From Tolypeutes matacus (lineage: Eukaryota; Chordata; Mammalia; Cingulata; Chlamyphoridae), in NCBI GenBank assembly GCA_026826555.1, contig JAKSZT010054304.1, forward strand, positions 34,022,485 through 34,086,484: a stretch of 64,000 nucleotides of DNA, written 5' to 3'. Of the stretch, positions 46,229 to 61,189 are shown one piece after another (positions within the stretch are counted from its first letter, which is position 1; each line of letters starts with the position of its first letter). The notes under the pieces were generated by a model. It was given only the letters and a program-made list of their open reading frames with translations, was not told the origin of the DNA and made no database searches. Both the position numbers and the translations under genes were made by a program.

Positions 46229-48366
46229 CCCGCAAGGACCTACATATAAAAGCAACAACCATAAAACTCCTAGAAGAAAACGTGGGAAAACATTTTCAAG
46301 ATTTTGTGGTTGGCAGGAGTTTCTTAAAACGTATACCCAAAGCACAAGCAACAAAAGGAAAAAAATAGATAAATGGGACCTCCTCAAAATTAAACACTTT
46401 TGCACCTCAAGGGACTATGTCAAAAGGGCAAAAAGGCAGCCGACTCAATGGGAGAAAATATTTGGCAATCACATATGCAATAAGGGTTTAATATTTATGG
46501 TATATTAAGAGATCATATAACTCAACAATAAAAAGACAAACTACCTGATTAAAAAATAGGCAAAAGAGTTGAATAGACAATTGTCCAAAGAAGAAATACA
46601 AATGGTGAAGAAACACATGAAAAAGGTTCAATATCATTAGTGAGTAAGGAAATGCAAATCAAAACTACAATGAGGTATCATTTCATATCTATTAGACTGG
46701 CACTACTAAAAAGTTGGAAACTATAAATGTTGGAGAGGATATGGCGAGACAGGAACGCTTACTCACTATTGGTGGGATGTAGAATGGTGCAGCAACTTTG
46801 GAGGACTGTTTGGCAGTTCCTAAGGAAGTTGAATATAAACTTGCCATGTGACCTGGCAATACCATTAATAGGTATATACCAAGAACTGAGAGCAGTGACA
46901 CAAATAAATATCTGTACACTGATGTTCATGGTGGCGTTTTTCACAATTGATGTCCATCAACTGATAAATGAATAAACCATCTGTGGTGTATGCACGCAAT
47001 GGAATATTATGCAGATGTAAGAAGAAATGAAGTCGTGAAGCCTATGACAACATGGATGAACCTGGAGGACATTATGTTGAGTGAAGCAAGCCAGACACAA
47101 AAGGACAAATACTGTATGACTGCCCTATTATGAACTAAATATACTGTGTAAACTCATGGAGTTAATAATTAGAATATAGGTCACCAGAAAATAGGATGAG
47201 GGTAAAGAATGGAAAGGTGATGGTTAATCTGTGCAGAACTGGTAAAAAGGTTGTTTGTAAATTTTTGGAAATGAATAGAAATGGTGAAAGCACATCATAG
47301 TATGTGTAACTAGCAGAGCTATTTTTTTTTTTTTTTATTACCACAACATTTTTATTGTGTTTTACAAAAATATCAGTCTGCAAATGATTGGAAATTTAAA
47401 ATGTTCGTTCTTCACTATAAATAAATTGGGAAACATTGCTCCAAGGTACAAGGATGAGTTGGCCAGGGTTTCTGCCCTCTGGATCTCAGGTTAGGATGGA
47501 CAGAGCCAGAGTTGCTGTAAGATCCAGTTGTGTAAACACTGACATACAGACTCGATATACACCTTACCTAGTGTTAGGCTTTGGGGTCATAGCAGTAAAC
47601 AGAATGGGCAAGGATGCAACTCTCTTGAAGCTTATGCTGGTCTCCAGCTCTTTCTCTTGCCCTGCTTCCAGTGTCTTTTCTATTTAGCAGACAGAGTAAT
47701 GTATTCATAATACTACTAGCAGAGCTATTATATGGGCATGACAGTGGTTGAAAGGGTAAGCCTAAGGTCATGTATATTACTAGAAAGAAAACTAAAAAAT
47801 GTAACATGGGACTGTATTACATGGTGAAACCTCATGTAAAATACGAATATGGGTGGTATTGCATATATAAGACTGTTTTTACAAAATATTACAAATATAC
47901 TAGAGAGAAGGAAACAGAATAGTAGCTATGTACAGCAAGGGAAGCACAGAGAGATTGAGAGGTGATTAGGTTTTTTTTGGTTTTTGTTTATTATTATTGG
48001 AATAATGAAAATGCTCTAAAAATGACTGAAGTGATAAATGCACAACTATTGGATTACACCAAATACCATTACGTATACTTTGGATGGATTATGCTTTATT
48101 AATATAACTCAAATTGATTTGTTTAAAAAAAAAAGTTTCCAAATACTAATACATAGTGTTAATAATAGGGTAGTTAATAATAAAAATACACCAAATTTCA
48201 TCTTTGGATCATAGTTGGCAGTAATATTTTGATGATGCTATTATATCATCAATGTTCCACAACAATGCAAGGTGTTTGTGGTCAGGTGATGTACGGGAAT
48301 TCTGCACATTAGGCATGATTGCTTTGTATACACATAACTTCTCTAATAAAAAATAAATAAATAAAT
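46229..48366 (+). mobile_element. 5'-truncated L1, end of ORF2 and 3' UTR
   Basis: The sense-strand end of ORF2 is followed by a long 3' UTR finishing 'acataacttctctaataaaa' and A-rich repeats. The duplication AAATTGCTTTGGA lies at 46216-46228 and 48367-48379. ORF2 C-terminal text includes 'gacctcctcaaaattaaaca' and the following 'tggagaggatatggcgagac'. The mRNA 3'-end retrocopy at 47324-47714 interrupts it. Stops and shifts are present. Confidence 0.88.
47324..47714 (-). pseudogene. Processed retrocopy of an unidentified mRNA 3' end
   Basis: The insertion is 391 bases with a poly-T run at its left end (poly(A) on the minus strand). An AATAAA signal sits at 47351-47356, about 15 bases before the tail. 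A perfect 15-base duplication, ACTAGCAGAGCTATT, flanks it at 47309-47323 and 47715-47729. No SINE head or L1 tail is recognisable, so it is best read as a 5'-truncated copy of some mRNA 3' UTR. Its middle resembles old mammalian repeat text of the form 'cagtaaacagaatgggcaa'. The parent gene is not recognised. It lies inside the L1 at 46229-48366. Confidence 0.75.
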
Positions 48367-48379
48367 AAATTGCTTTGGA

Positions 48380-49435
48380 TCCCACATAGCAACTGAATCT
48401 ATGATTTTACATTATAGTAGGCAATTGTTGTTTAAAACTTGGGATAGACAATATTGCAAAATTTCATATAAAGGTTGAGATTAAAATTTTAGGTGAATTA
48501 TAAATTTAACTAATGGAATCTTAATCCATCTGATACTATTTTATATTTTAAGGAACAGTTGTGATATATGGTACATGAAATTTTATGATTATATATATTT
48601 GTTACCTCTTTAGCAGTTTTTACATAATGTAATATTTAATAAACTCATCAGATAAAGGCAGAAGTCTCATATAACACAAACACTTTGAGGCAAGAGATTT
48701 TTTGACCTAACCTAATTCATTATATAGCTGTATTATGCCCTTGGGAGAATCAGTCTTCACCCTTTATTATTCCGTAATATGAAAAGAATTCTATGGCTCA
48801 AATACTTCCATGCCATGACAGGCTAGAGACAACTGCTTAAATTACTTAGAAATATGATCCTATCTAAGCGTGGCATTTAACACCATTGCCTAAAGCAGCC
48901 ACATCTTTTCTGTGTGGTTTCTTCCACCCCTTTCACACTTTGTTCCCGTAGCCTATTACCCTCTCTTTAAAAAACAAAAATTCTAACTTAATAATCCATT
49001 TCTAATTTCACAGGTAATTTTCTTCTAAGTCTTACTATTAAATGGTGACCACTATTAGTCTTTATATTGTATTTAATTATAATTATAAAATCTAATCTTA
49101 AATACTTTTATCTATTCTGGAATTTTCAGCCTGTCTTATTTTGTAATGACATTTGCATTTATCACACAAAATGATAATTCAGTATGATATAATAATGTTT
49201 TAACAAAATAAGATGAACAAAAATATGTGTGTTAAAGAAGCTAATTTATCCATACAGATTAAAAATTTAATTCCAACCACAAATTTAAAATCTTATGTAT
49301 GTAAAACTTTAAGTGGTTGTAAAACTATTTAGGAGCTACTCTGTGTTCCCCATGTCTTTAGTCTGGCACTTAACAGGATAATGCCATTCAATACAATATT
49401 ATAATTGCTTATTTATTTCTTTCCCCAAATAGCTT
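48380..49435. other. UCHL5 intron sequence, no repeat recognised
   Basis: AT-rich intronic DNA between two L1 insertions, without recognisable features. Confidence 0.5.
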
Positions 49436-50015
49436 AAGAGAGAAGAATGGGTTGTTTGCTTTTTATTTTCAAGATGTAGGATTTCTTTATTATACTGGAT
49501 ATGAGGCCCTTATCAGATAAGTGGTTCCCAAATATTTTCTCCCATTGAGTAGGCTGCCTTTTCACTTTTTTGAGAAACTCGTGTGAAGCACAAAAGTTTT
49601 TAATTTTGAGGAGGGCCCATTTATCTATTTTTTCTTTTGTTGCTCATGCTTTGGGTGTAAAGTTTACGGAACCATTTCTTACTATAAGATCTCATAAATG
49701 CTTCCCTACATTAGTTTCTAGGAGTTTTTATGGTCTTGGCTCTTATATTAATATTTAGGTCTTTGATCCATCTTGAGTTAATTTATGTATAGAGTGGGAG
49801 ATGGAGATCCTCTCTCATTCTTTTGGCTATGGATATCCAGTTCTCCCAGCACTATTTGTTGAAGAGGCCATTCTGTCCCAGTTGAATGGGCTTGGTGGTC
49901 TTGTCGAATATCAGTTGACTGTATACTGAGGATCTATATCAGAACTCTGTTTGGTTCCATTGGTCAGTATGTCTATCCTTGTGCCAATATCATGCAGTTT
50001 TGACCACTGTAGCTT

Positions 50016-51740
<1,725 letters not shown>

Positions 51741-53389
51741 CTGTAGTATGATTCCTCTAATTTCATTTTTCTTTTTCAGTATGTTTTTGGCTATTCATTT
51801 ATGGCGAGTGAAGTAAGCCAGTCACTAAAGGAGAAATATTGCATGACCTCACTGATATGACTTAAGCCTACTGAGCAGACTCACAGAGAGCTAGAGTCTG
51901 GAAGAGAGGTTATCAGGAGACAGAAAGGGGGCAGAGTGGGGTAAGCCAATGCACAATATGGGCAAAACCCATGATTAGATGGAAGGGGGTGGTTTGGCAG
52001 TAGAATAGCATTGATGGTGGTGCAGGGACATGTGTGGGGTTGATGGTGCAGGAATGAGGGTGAACAGGGTGGAGGGTTGGAATGGACTATCCATGGAACT
52101 GAGGGAAGGAACAGAGGAAGGAAAAGGTGTTCTGGGGATCTGTAGGTCTGTGTCTGGAACTACAATGTGGGAATGTGGGGTTTTTGGCAAATATAGCAGG
52201 GGAAGGTCACTGGTGTGGGGATCAGTGGTGGGGGGTAATGTAGAAAGGGTGTACCTGGGGCATGCTTCTATGGAATATGAATGTGTTCACCTTGGTATAA
52301 GGTGTTACCTCAGTGGGTGGAGATTTACACAATAAACAAGAAAATATTAAACTCCCATTCTGGGGAGTCGTTCTACGTTCTCAAATAGAGGGGCAAGAAC
52401 ATCTCGAGTACATAGCCGGCACCTAATAAAAGAAAACATACCAGTATGTCAAGCCCTCAATATTGATACATGTAACTATAAGCCTTATTCTTCAAAAATT
52501 GAAACTTAGTAGTTGCCACAGATTCTGAGTGGAGTAGGAGGGAAGAATGGATGGAATATAGAGCATCTTTGGGGCACTGGAATTGTTCTGCATGATCTTG
52601 CAATCATGGTTACAGACCACTTTGTACATTTTGTCAGAACCTATAAAAGTATACAGTGCAAAAGGTAAACATAATGTAAACCACTGACCATGATTAATAG
52701 CAATGCTTCAATATTTGTTCATCAACTCTAACAAATGTACCACACTCATGTAGGATGTTATTCATAGGAGAGGATATGGGGGGTAAGAGAGTGGGGTATA
52801 TGGGAATCTCCTATATTTTCTACATGACTTTTCTGTAACCTAAAGCTTTTTGGAAAATAAAGTGAAAAAAAAAAAATCTTTTTTTTAAATAAATAAAAAG
52901 TAGAGAGAGAAGAATGTGCCTTAATTATCTGAGTATCCCAATACCTTAACAAAGTGCCTGGAATAAAGTTTCAACTAGATAAGTTGATAAATAATTAAAA
53001 CACTTCAAAATTTTCAATCAACTGATTAGTCTGAATCTCCTTCAGAACCTAGGTGGGAAAACAAATACTACATATATAAGAAATAAATGTATCTCAATAT
53101 TGCTTATGCAATATTGTTAAATAACAGTTTAGAGAAATTGACAAAAGCCAGGACAATAAACGCTCCCCTCAATAAAACAAATGCAAACAAGGAACAGAGT
53201 AGGTGTTCCCCATTCATATACTGCCACCTTGTGTCCAAAATAATGTGAACCAAGGAATTATAGTTCTAAAGCAAAACTGAAAACTGTTGTTTTCTAACCA
53301 TGTACTCACAAAAACCTGGGGATATATGGTCAATAAATCGAACAAGAGCTCAAGCAAAGAAAAGTATTAAAGTACCAGAAGCCATCACT

Positions 53390-53600
53390 GAGGAGGAGCA
53401 TCCTGAGACATTCCAGACAAAGACTTAAAAAAAATGGTCCTAAACATGTTCAAAGAGCTAAAGGAAAACATCTAGAAAGAACTAAGGAAATCAATAAAAC
53501 AATAGATAAATGCAAATTGAATATAAATAAAGAGATGGAAATTATGAGCAGTAACCAAAGAGAGATGAAGATCACAGTAACAGAATCTGGTTGTGCTAAA
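53390..53600 (+). mobile_element. L1 or HAL1 ORF1-region remnant
   Basis: The sense strand resembles the start of L1 ORF1 ('catgttcaaagagctaaagg', 'ggaaattatgagcagtaacc'). It is short and broken. Assignment between L1 and HAL1 is not possible by eye. Confidence 0.45.
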
Positions 53601-54780
53601 TCATATGACACATTCTATATTGTTATTTTATTTTTAATATTTTTAATAGAGAAATTTTTTATAGTGTTTCATACAAAGAACAAATTATCTAGGTACTCTG
53701 CTAACTGAGCAATTTTGAGAACCACAGGACATTAATTGTTAATCAAAAACTTTAAAAATCAGTTTCCCATCTTGGACTTCCTATAAATTTTATACTCTGA
53801 GATACATGAATAGAAAAAGCTATGTGGAAAAGAGAAGACTTAGCAGTCTTCAGCAATAATTTTGGCACCATACTAAAAGCCAGGGTATACTTGTTCCAGG
53901 ATCTGGGTAATAAGATATAGATAAAAACTTTATTAATTCACATTTCATATTATTTAGAATTTATAATATGAAAAGGCTGGGTTGAAATATATCTTTACTT
54001 AGTAAACATTATATTAGCAAGAAAAATATACCTATCCTGTATTCTGAACTTTTGTTAAAATAATGGACCAAAATTTAATATGCCTTGTAGTGTCTTCTCA
54101 ATGTGTGTCTCAATGTGGTACAAAGACCAGCTGTATTAGAATCACTTGGGTTACTTTCTGAAACACTGATTTACAGTATAAACTTAAAAACAACTTAACT
54201 GCATTACATTTATTCAACTAATATTTTATTAAGTGCTTTCTATTGAAAAGAATTATAGAAATCAGAATTTTTCACTAATCTATGCTAATTTTCATCAGTG
54301 GAAAGGATAGCAGACCAGGAATAAGAAAACCCACTTTTTTTAGCACAAGTTTTTTTTTCCCCACCCCTCAATGTCTATTCTAATTCTAAATTTTATGATT
54401 TCATTTCAGATTTTTGCTAGATTAAAAATGAAAAACAAAACAAACAAACAAACAAAAATGAAAAACAAATCTATTATTTTGATTAACATAAAACTGTTTT
54501 CAGCTTAAAGAGAGGTTAGCATGTAAAATTTTATTTTAATACAACCCAGTCTGAGCTCTTTACCCTAAGGATTATTGAAGGCCAAATAAATAAAACACTG
54601 AGACAATCCTTTAGTTTTATTTAATAATATTTAGACTGAATAATTCTCATCTGCAAAAGCAAAAAATTAAAAATTAAAATGCTTAAAATCTATTTCTACT
54701 CACGGTAAAAAAAAAAAAAATTTTTCATGTTTTTTAGAGAATCTTAATCTAATATAAGTATTCACCAAAAAAATACTTAC

Positions 54781-54879
54781 CTTTTCTACTAGTGGTATTA
54801 ACTGCTGGTGTTCTGCTAAAGTCTTTAACAATTCCATAATGAAAGGCAGATAATTATGTTTCCTTCTGATATTTTCAAT
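54781..54879 (-). CDS. UCHL5: UCHL5 coding exon [15 protein letters not shown]
   Basis: This is a 99-base, 33-codon, phase 0-0 exon. It begins [18 protein letters not shown] and ends LIPLVEK, and carries the core helices of the C-terminal ULD. This segment is known to insert into the RPN13 DEUBAD domain (activating) or the NFRKB DEUBAD domain (inhibiting). Splice sites are strong: a T-rich tract ending TTTTCAG before the exon and a consensus GTAAGT donor at 54775-54780. I see no stop or frameshift. The following intron is 11.7 kb, enlarged by nested retrotransposons. Confidence 0.97.
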
Positions 54880-55451
54880 CTGAAAATAAAAGAAACATCA
54901 AACCATGCTAACTTTTCATATTTTGCTAATATTTTTTATATTTATACACTTTTTGCATCCAAATGAAAATAGAAATGGGAATCTTCCATTTTCATAAGAA
55001 AAAACATTAGAAAGGATGAGATTCAATTCCCATTGAGAATAAAGACTAATACACTAAAGCACATGGAGAGAATTTCTTGGTCTTGGCTTCCTAGCCTTAG
55101 TTTAGTAAATATAGAGGCTTTTAAAAGTCTAAACTAAAATTACTTATGAAATCATAACTTATGAAAGCAAACTAAAGGTTTATATGATAAATTAACACTT
55201 TTGATGTACCTATACAAATATCAGATCATGTTTAAAGAGACCAGCTTTATTTTGTGATCAAGAATAAGCTTTCCGTGAGATTATTATCAAAAGGAGGGAT
55301 ATGTAGGAGAAAAAATTGTGCTGCAATGGAAAACCATGTGCTGCCTAGAGAACATACTTTCAAGTTAAGTGATTCTAGCCTTTCATTGCTGTTGAGCTAT
55401 TTTGCAACACTGTAAATTATACACAAGTGACAGGAATGCAAAATAATTCTT

Positions 55452-55836
55452 TTTTTTTTTTTTGCTTACAAAAATGTGATTTATATATATATATATATAT
55501 ATACATATATTTTAAGAGGTGCTTAGATTACGTAAAATATTACACGGAACCCACTGGGATTCCCATGTTGCCCACCTCCCACACCTCCCACCACATCCCA
55601 CACAAACATCTCCCACAGTGTGGCCCACCAACCTCAGTGAACTTACACATCCTGAAGCCTTGCCACCAACCATAGACCACAGTTCACACTGTAGACCACA
55701 CTCTCTCCCACTCAGTTCTGAGTGGTGTGTGCTGATTTAAAATGGCCTACATCCGTTGCCACAACAGTACTCAGGACAACCTCCAACTCCCAAAGAAGCC
55801 CCTGTATTTCAACTGCTCATCCCCTCCCTACCCAAA
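55452..55836 (-). mobile_element. Young L1 3'-end fragment in a UCHL5 intron
   Basis: Poly-T is followed by the antisense 3' UTR text shared with 10121-10515 and 40907-41663. The flank AAAATAATTCTT is perfect at 55440-55451 and 55837-55848. It has an internal (TA)n run at 55481-55502. Confidence 0.9.
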
Positions 55837-55848
55837 AAAATAATTCTT

Positions 55849-57014
55849 GTTTAGAGACATGAAGAATATTGCGAAGGAATTCTAGTCCATAGATATGCAA
55901 ATATATTCTGTCTGGCAGAGGTTCAATTCACTTCCTTTTCCCCACCAAGAAAAAATGTTTCTATCTATTTGTAAATTCATTTCAATATTCCTTTAGTTCA
56001 TATAAATTTGTTCTTCTTTGACGTCTTTGAACTGGTTGTGACATCTTATTGGCTCCCCTCAGTTAATTAATGAATTAAATAAAATCTTAACACACGGTCA
56101 TTTTATATTGGTATGAGTGCCATTATACCTTTTCTTGAACAAGCATTCTCAAACAGTATAACCAGGAAAGATTCTGAGAATTTACTTTGTGTTTTATTCT
56201 AGTAAGATATTAAAAATTAGTTACATAATAACTAATTTTAGCTACATAAAACTTAGTTTACATTAGTTACATAAAACTAATACTAGGTTACATAATAACC
56301 CTGTATAGGAATATATACGTAGTAGATATTTATTTTTATATGTCTTGTGAAATGAAGCATAACTTGAACCTTCCTTTTCATTCTGCCTGAATACTCTGGA
56401 GCCTTCCCACACCTACTGAAGAATTATTACTGGTACAAAGCCCATTTCCTTTATTTAACAATCATTTACTGACTGTTAAGTATGTTGCAAAGTATTACAC
56501 TGACATTGAGATGAGCAACAAAGAGGAAGAGGAAAGTCTTTGCCTTCAAATGAGCTTCAAATGAAAAACAATTCTTTTTCTATTGTGACACACATGACAA
56601 ATGACCTAAGTACCAAATCTGAAGTCATAAAATTCAAAGCTCCCTCCATTCTTTTTGCTCTCTCTGAAAAAAGTTCATCAGATAGACTGCAAGTGAAGGA
56701 GAATGACATTATTAAAGAGAAGCTTGCATTTTTATATTTGACTCTGAATCACATACATTTTTGACATAATTAAACAAAATTGGATCACAATTTAAACATA
56801 AGCCCTATAAGATTTGAAAGCAAAATAAAAGAAATGAACCCAATGAGGCATCAAATTGGTGATATCAACAGAGGGCAAATTTTTTTCAAGTGATGTTAAA
56901 ACATAGTAATTTGATTGAACATTTAAAATGAGAGATATTCTAAGGAAAAAGCAAGCTTAAGAAAAAAACTTTTCAGTAATCATATTGCTATAACACTATT
57001 GGATATTGTTATTC

Positions 57015-57050
<36 letters not shown>

Positions 57051-57750
57051 CACACACTCAACAATAAGCATAAAACATTTAAGTAAGTAACTACGTTAAT
57101 GCTATTAGGGACCAAGACTTTCAACTTAAGATACAAATATTTAACTTCTTCAACTGTAAAGCCCTTTAATTCTAAATTTGAGTTGGAAATATTAATATGA
57201 ATTAACACTGTTATTTTCTCTTTAATAGCAAAACAAAAAACAAACAAAAATGTTTCTTAGCTCTAAAAAGGCCAAGAAGCAATGACTAACCAGTAGCAAT
57301 GAGAACCCCGAGGAAACAGACAGTAATCTCTAAATGCTATTTCCAGGGCTTCTTGAAAAAATGGCTAGTGCCAAGTCTGAGGCAGTAAATGTGCAAAGTG
57401 AGTCTGAAACATCCTGTCATACTAGAAAACAAAGAAGCTATCTGAAGGAACAGTGGAGAAGGAGTGGGGAAGGTGGTCATGCCGCAAGGACTTAGAAACT
57501 ACCTGAAGAGGCTTCCAATGGCCAAAGATGAGATAATTTGAGCATCAAATAGGTTTAAAAACAAAACAAAACAAAGCCTAAAAAGAAGGAAACATCACTA
57601 GTTACCTTTGTAGGGTGCCAGAGAATCAACTCACTATTCTGAAAACTGGTAAATAATATGGGAAAAACAAGCAAACATTCGATATAACTTCATGTCAAAA
57701 TATACTGTTCTGTATCAAAGCTTTAAAGGAATACAATTTTTAAAACATAC
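55849..57750. other. UCHL5 intron sequence
   Basis: AT-rich. A weak MIR-like trace at 56440-56530 and the (TA)n run are the only features seen. The 74-codon frame at 56540-56764 has no support. Confidence 0.5.
57018..57046 (+). repeat. (TA)n microsatellite in a UCHL5 intron
   Basis: About 14 TA units followed by a short CA stretch. Similar TA runs occur at 50021-50046 and 55481-55502 beside insertion tails. Confidence 0.9.
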
Positions 57751-57864
57751 CTTGTATCTTTTTAATTTTTGTACTTCTTCTTCAATAAGCATTTGATTTT
57801 TGGCAACCTCTGACTGAATAGCACTTAACATATTATTACCCTGGTCTGTATCCATGGGTTCCTC
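57751..57864 (-). CDS. UCHL5: UCHL5 coding exon EEPMDTDQ..KLKRYK
   Basis: This is a 114-base, 38-codon, phase 0-0 exon. It begins EEPMDTDQGNNMLSAIQ and ends VQKLKRYK. It encodes an acidic linker followed by a helix rich in Glu and Lys, leading into the ULD that binds the RPN13 DEUBAD domain (known for the family). From memory, human has Ser where this copy has the second Asn of GNN. The donor is GTATGT at 57745-57750. The acceptor reads AAG immediately followed by GAG, so it is a tandem NAGNAG acceptor. Use of the distal AG would drop one Glu without a frameshift. Confidence 0.96.
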
Positions 57865-58304
57865 CTTAGGGGGAAGAAAAATAAAAGCACACCCTAATGA
57901 TTGAGGCTTAAGTCCAGAATATTTTAAAATGACAAACATAGTGTGATTACTTCCAAATTTCTACTCTTAATATAGGTGACAGAACATCAGCCTACTAAAG
58001 GCAACATAAGAGGATGAAAGCCTGAAAACAACTTACATTATAATCAATGTATTGCTATAATCTCCTATTTGCCTATAACATAAATTTGCTTAAATATATG
58101 CTTAAGAAAATGTATTCAAAGGAGTATAAAAAAAGATCTTTGTTATTACCAATTCTTTTCTCCAAACATATTTTATAGAGAGAGATAATCATAAAGAATA
58201 GTAAAGATTGCATGTGAATCTAAATGAATCTAATTAATCCTTTGATGAATATATTCTAACTTGCTTAATTGTATAAGGAAATCATAGTAAACAGTTAAAA
58301 CAGT

Positions 58305-60165
58305 TATTGTAGACAGCATATGGATGGCTCATATTTTTTATCCATTCTGTCAGTCTGTGCCTTTTGACTGGGGAATTCAACCATTAATATTCAATGTTAT
58401 TACTATAAAGGCATTACTTACTTCTTCCATTTTATCCTTTGGCTTTCCATTGTCGTATCTTATTATTTTTACTTTTTACCCTTTAATTTACCCTTCCTAA
58501 TAATCTTCATTTCTACATTCTTCTCCAAGTCTCTCACCCTTGTTCTTTCCTTTCAGGCTGTAGCACTCCTTTATTATCTCTTATAGATCTGGTCTTTTGG
58601 TAATATATGCTCTCAGTTTTTGTCTGTGAAGACTCTGAACTCACCCTCATTTTTGAAGGACAGTTTTGCTGGATACAGAATTCTTGGCTGGCAGTTTCTC
58701 TCTTTCAGTACCTTAAATATATCATACCACTTTCTTCTTGCCTCCATGGTTTCTGATGAGAGGTTGGCACTTAATCTTATTGAGGTTCCCTTGTATGTGA
58801 TGTTTTGCTTTTCTCTTGCTGCTTTCTGGATCCTCTCTTTATCTCTGATATTTGTCATTCTAAATAGTAGGTCTCTTGGAGTAGGTCTATTCATATTTAG
58901 TCTGTTTGGAATGCACTGTCCTTGGATATTGATATTTATATCTTTCATAAAGTTTGGGAAGTTTTCAGTCATTACACCCTCAAATATTCTTTCTGCCCCT
59001 TTTCCATTCTCTTCTCTTTCTGGGACACCAATAATCTGTATGTTTGTGCGTTTTGCATTGTAATTCAATTCCCTGAGATGCTGTTCCATTTTTTTCCATT
59101 CTTTTCTGTCTGTTCTCCTATCTTTTCAAGGTTAGATATTCTAGCCTTGATATGACTAATTCTGTCTTCCATCAATTCAAATCTGCTGTTACATGCCTCT
59201 AATGTATTTTTAATCTCATCCAGCATGTCTTTCATTCCCATAAACTGTTATTTTTCTTTGCAGACTTTCAAATTGTTCTTTATGCTCACCCAGTATCTTT
59301 TTAAAATCCTTCATCTCTTTAGTCATATTTTCCTTCAACTCTCTGAATTGCTTTGGGAGATCTGTGTGATTATCATTGTCTTAAATCTGTACTTGTCAGG
59401 ATATTTGGTTTGTTCCTTTGACTGGGCCATCTCTTCCTATTTCCTAATATGGCTTGTAAATTTTTGTTGATGTCTAGGCATCTGAACATGGTGAATTTAT
59501 TCCTATGATGAATTTACTCTTACTCTAATCCAGGGGTTTTGTTTCATGGCTTTTCTTTGATTTTTGTTTCAACTTATCCTGAGTCTTTAAAATGCCCAGC
59601 TTAAGTTATCAACATCAGACCACGGACTCACTAATGGGGCGCAGATGTTCTCCCAGGGTTTTTTTCTCTTCACAGTTTCCTGGCTGGCCAGCAGATGGTG
59701 CTCATCGGCAAACCTTTCCATGGAAGTGTGTCTTTCAACCCCTGCTTACCCATGCTTCTGGTCTGGCCAGAGCCAAGATTCAAACCAGGCTCTGCAGAAC
59801 AAATTCAATGAAGAGAAAACACTCTCTGCCCTCTTTCACACTCCCCCTCTTCCAAGGGAGGATGACCTCTGCTCCCCTCTCAGTCGGCTGCAATGAACCA
59901 TTGATTTTGCCCAGGCCGCACACTTTGAAGGTAAGGAATAGGTGCTGTTCCCGGCTGCCACGGGGGCTTAGTAACTCATGTTTGTTGTTTCAGGTTCTTC
60001 GTCTCTCTGTCACTCGTCATCCTAGGGGTTGCACAGCACTATCATGGCCTGCTGACTCCCAAGGCAGATCCCTCAGGCAACTTTTTGCCCTTTCTCCATT
60101 GTGTGAGAGAGTTGAGCCCTGCCTGTCTATGCCAATGCAATCTTCACAGAATTCACAATAGTTAT
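58305..60165 (-). mobile_element. L1 fragment: partial 5' UTR, ORF1, start of the ORF2 region
   Basis: ORF1 relics on the minus strand run from about 59490 to 58605. The C-terminal half is open at 58613-59089, with the RNA-binding motif NIQIIGVPEREENGKG and the C-terminal domain motif AREKQNITYKG. The 5' UTR part (59500-60165) is shorter than in the 36115 copy, so the 5' end is truncated. The 3' end stops near 58305, before most of ORF2. The flanks CAGTTATTG and TAGTTATTA are only weakly alike. Confidence 0.8.
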
Positions 60166-60390
60166 TAATTGCTAACACTTATTTAGCACTCACTATGTGT
60201 CAGAGACTGTTTTAAGTGGTTTACATATTTTATATTTAACCCTCCCAAATAGCTTAATAGGTAAATCCCATTATTGCCATTTTGCATGAAAAACTGAGGC
60301 AAAAAAAATAATACCCAAATTCACATATCCGTTAAGAGCAAAACTAGAACTGAATCTAGGCAGCCTTACTCCAGAGACTATTTTCTTAAG
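60160..60390 (+). repeat. MIR-like fragment
   Basis: 'ttatttagcactcactatgt' then 'ccattttgcatgaaaaactg' and 'caaaactagaactgaatcta'. It borders the L1 fragment and lies 80 bases from the 60467 exon. Confidence 0.7.
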
Positions 60391-60466
60391 TACTACTCAG
60401 AATACTTGATTAAATCTGTATTTTTTCAAAAAGATAAATACCAGAAAAAATAATGAAGCCACAAAC

Positions 60467-60569
60467 CTCTGCAAGTTGTCTTTGTAACTCAGCTATCTTC
60501 TGTTCATATATCATTTTTCTGTCAGATACAATGGCCATTAAGTTAAATCGAATTTCACCTTCACTGTAC
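60467..60569 (-). CDS. UCHL5: UCHL5 coding exon starting YSEGEIRF, ending QRQLAE
   Basis: This is a 103-base exon: one base completing the Lys codon of the previous exon, then 34 codons. It starts YSEGEIRFNLMAIV and ends in a helical, charged stretch closing with LAE. That matches the segment just after the catalytic domain of UCHL5, where the C-terminal helices begin. The acceptor is a T-rich tract ending in AG at 60570-60571. The donor reads GTTTGT at 60461-60466, a weaker-than-consensus 5' splice site. The reading is open throughout and joins the next exon in phase 0. The preceding exon is outside the window. Confidence 0.96.
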
Positions 60570-61189
60570 CTAAAAAAAAAAAGTTATTTTAAAGCTTTAA
60601 AATGTAACAAAGAATTGTAAAACTATAAGGAAAGATAACCTATTGTGATATTCCATGATCCACTTCGGTAAACAAAAAATCTATCAATTAACCAATAATA
60701 AAAATGGGCATTTTTTTAAAAAAACGTTTCATATTTGAAAGATGGAGTACAAGCACAGAGAAAAAAAATTAGTTAAATTTCATTAATCACAAATATTTTT
60801 AAATGTTCTAAAATGTGTTAATATTTATTAAAACATTTGGAATAAATATTTTCACCAATTTCCCTATGTTTATAGAAATATATCATTTACTTAAGATTTC
60901 AGGAAAAAATGAAGACCTCACATTTATTGAGTTAATTATACTGGCATCCTGATGGAAGTTATTTCTTCCACCAAGTATATATTTCTTACTGTATACAGTA
61001 TATATTTCTTACTGTAGAACTTTTCTAAGTCATGATGTAGTTTACTTTTATAGCTTGTAAAATTTCTAAAAGCTAATTTTCACTACACTGATACCAATGA
61101 AATCAGCTCACAGAATAAGTTTATAGTAGAGACTAACATTTTAAAAATTACCCATGACATTATATAAACGATAGTCAAGAAATATATAG

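Noticed and set aside
59592..60161. 189-codon open frame on the plus strand
   Set aside because: It runs antisense through the 5' UTR of the minus-strand L1 at 58305-60165, with no family resemblance.
58301..60165. A second 3'-truncated L1 with target duplication
   Set aside because: The flanks CAGTTATTG and TAGTTATTA match too weakly, and the 5' end is also incomplete, so ordinary deletion or fragmentation is as likely.
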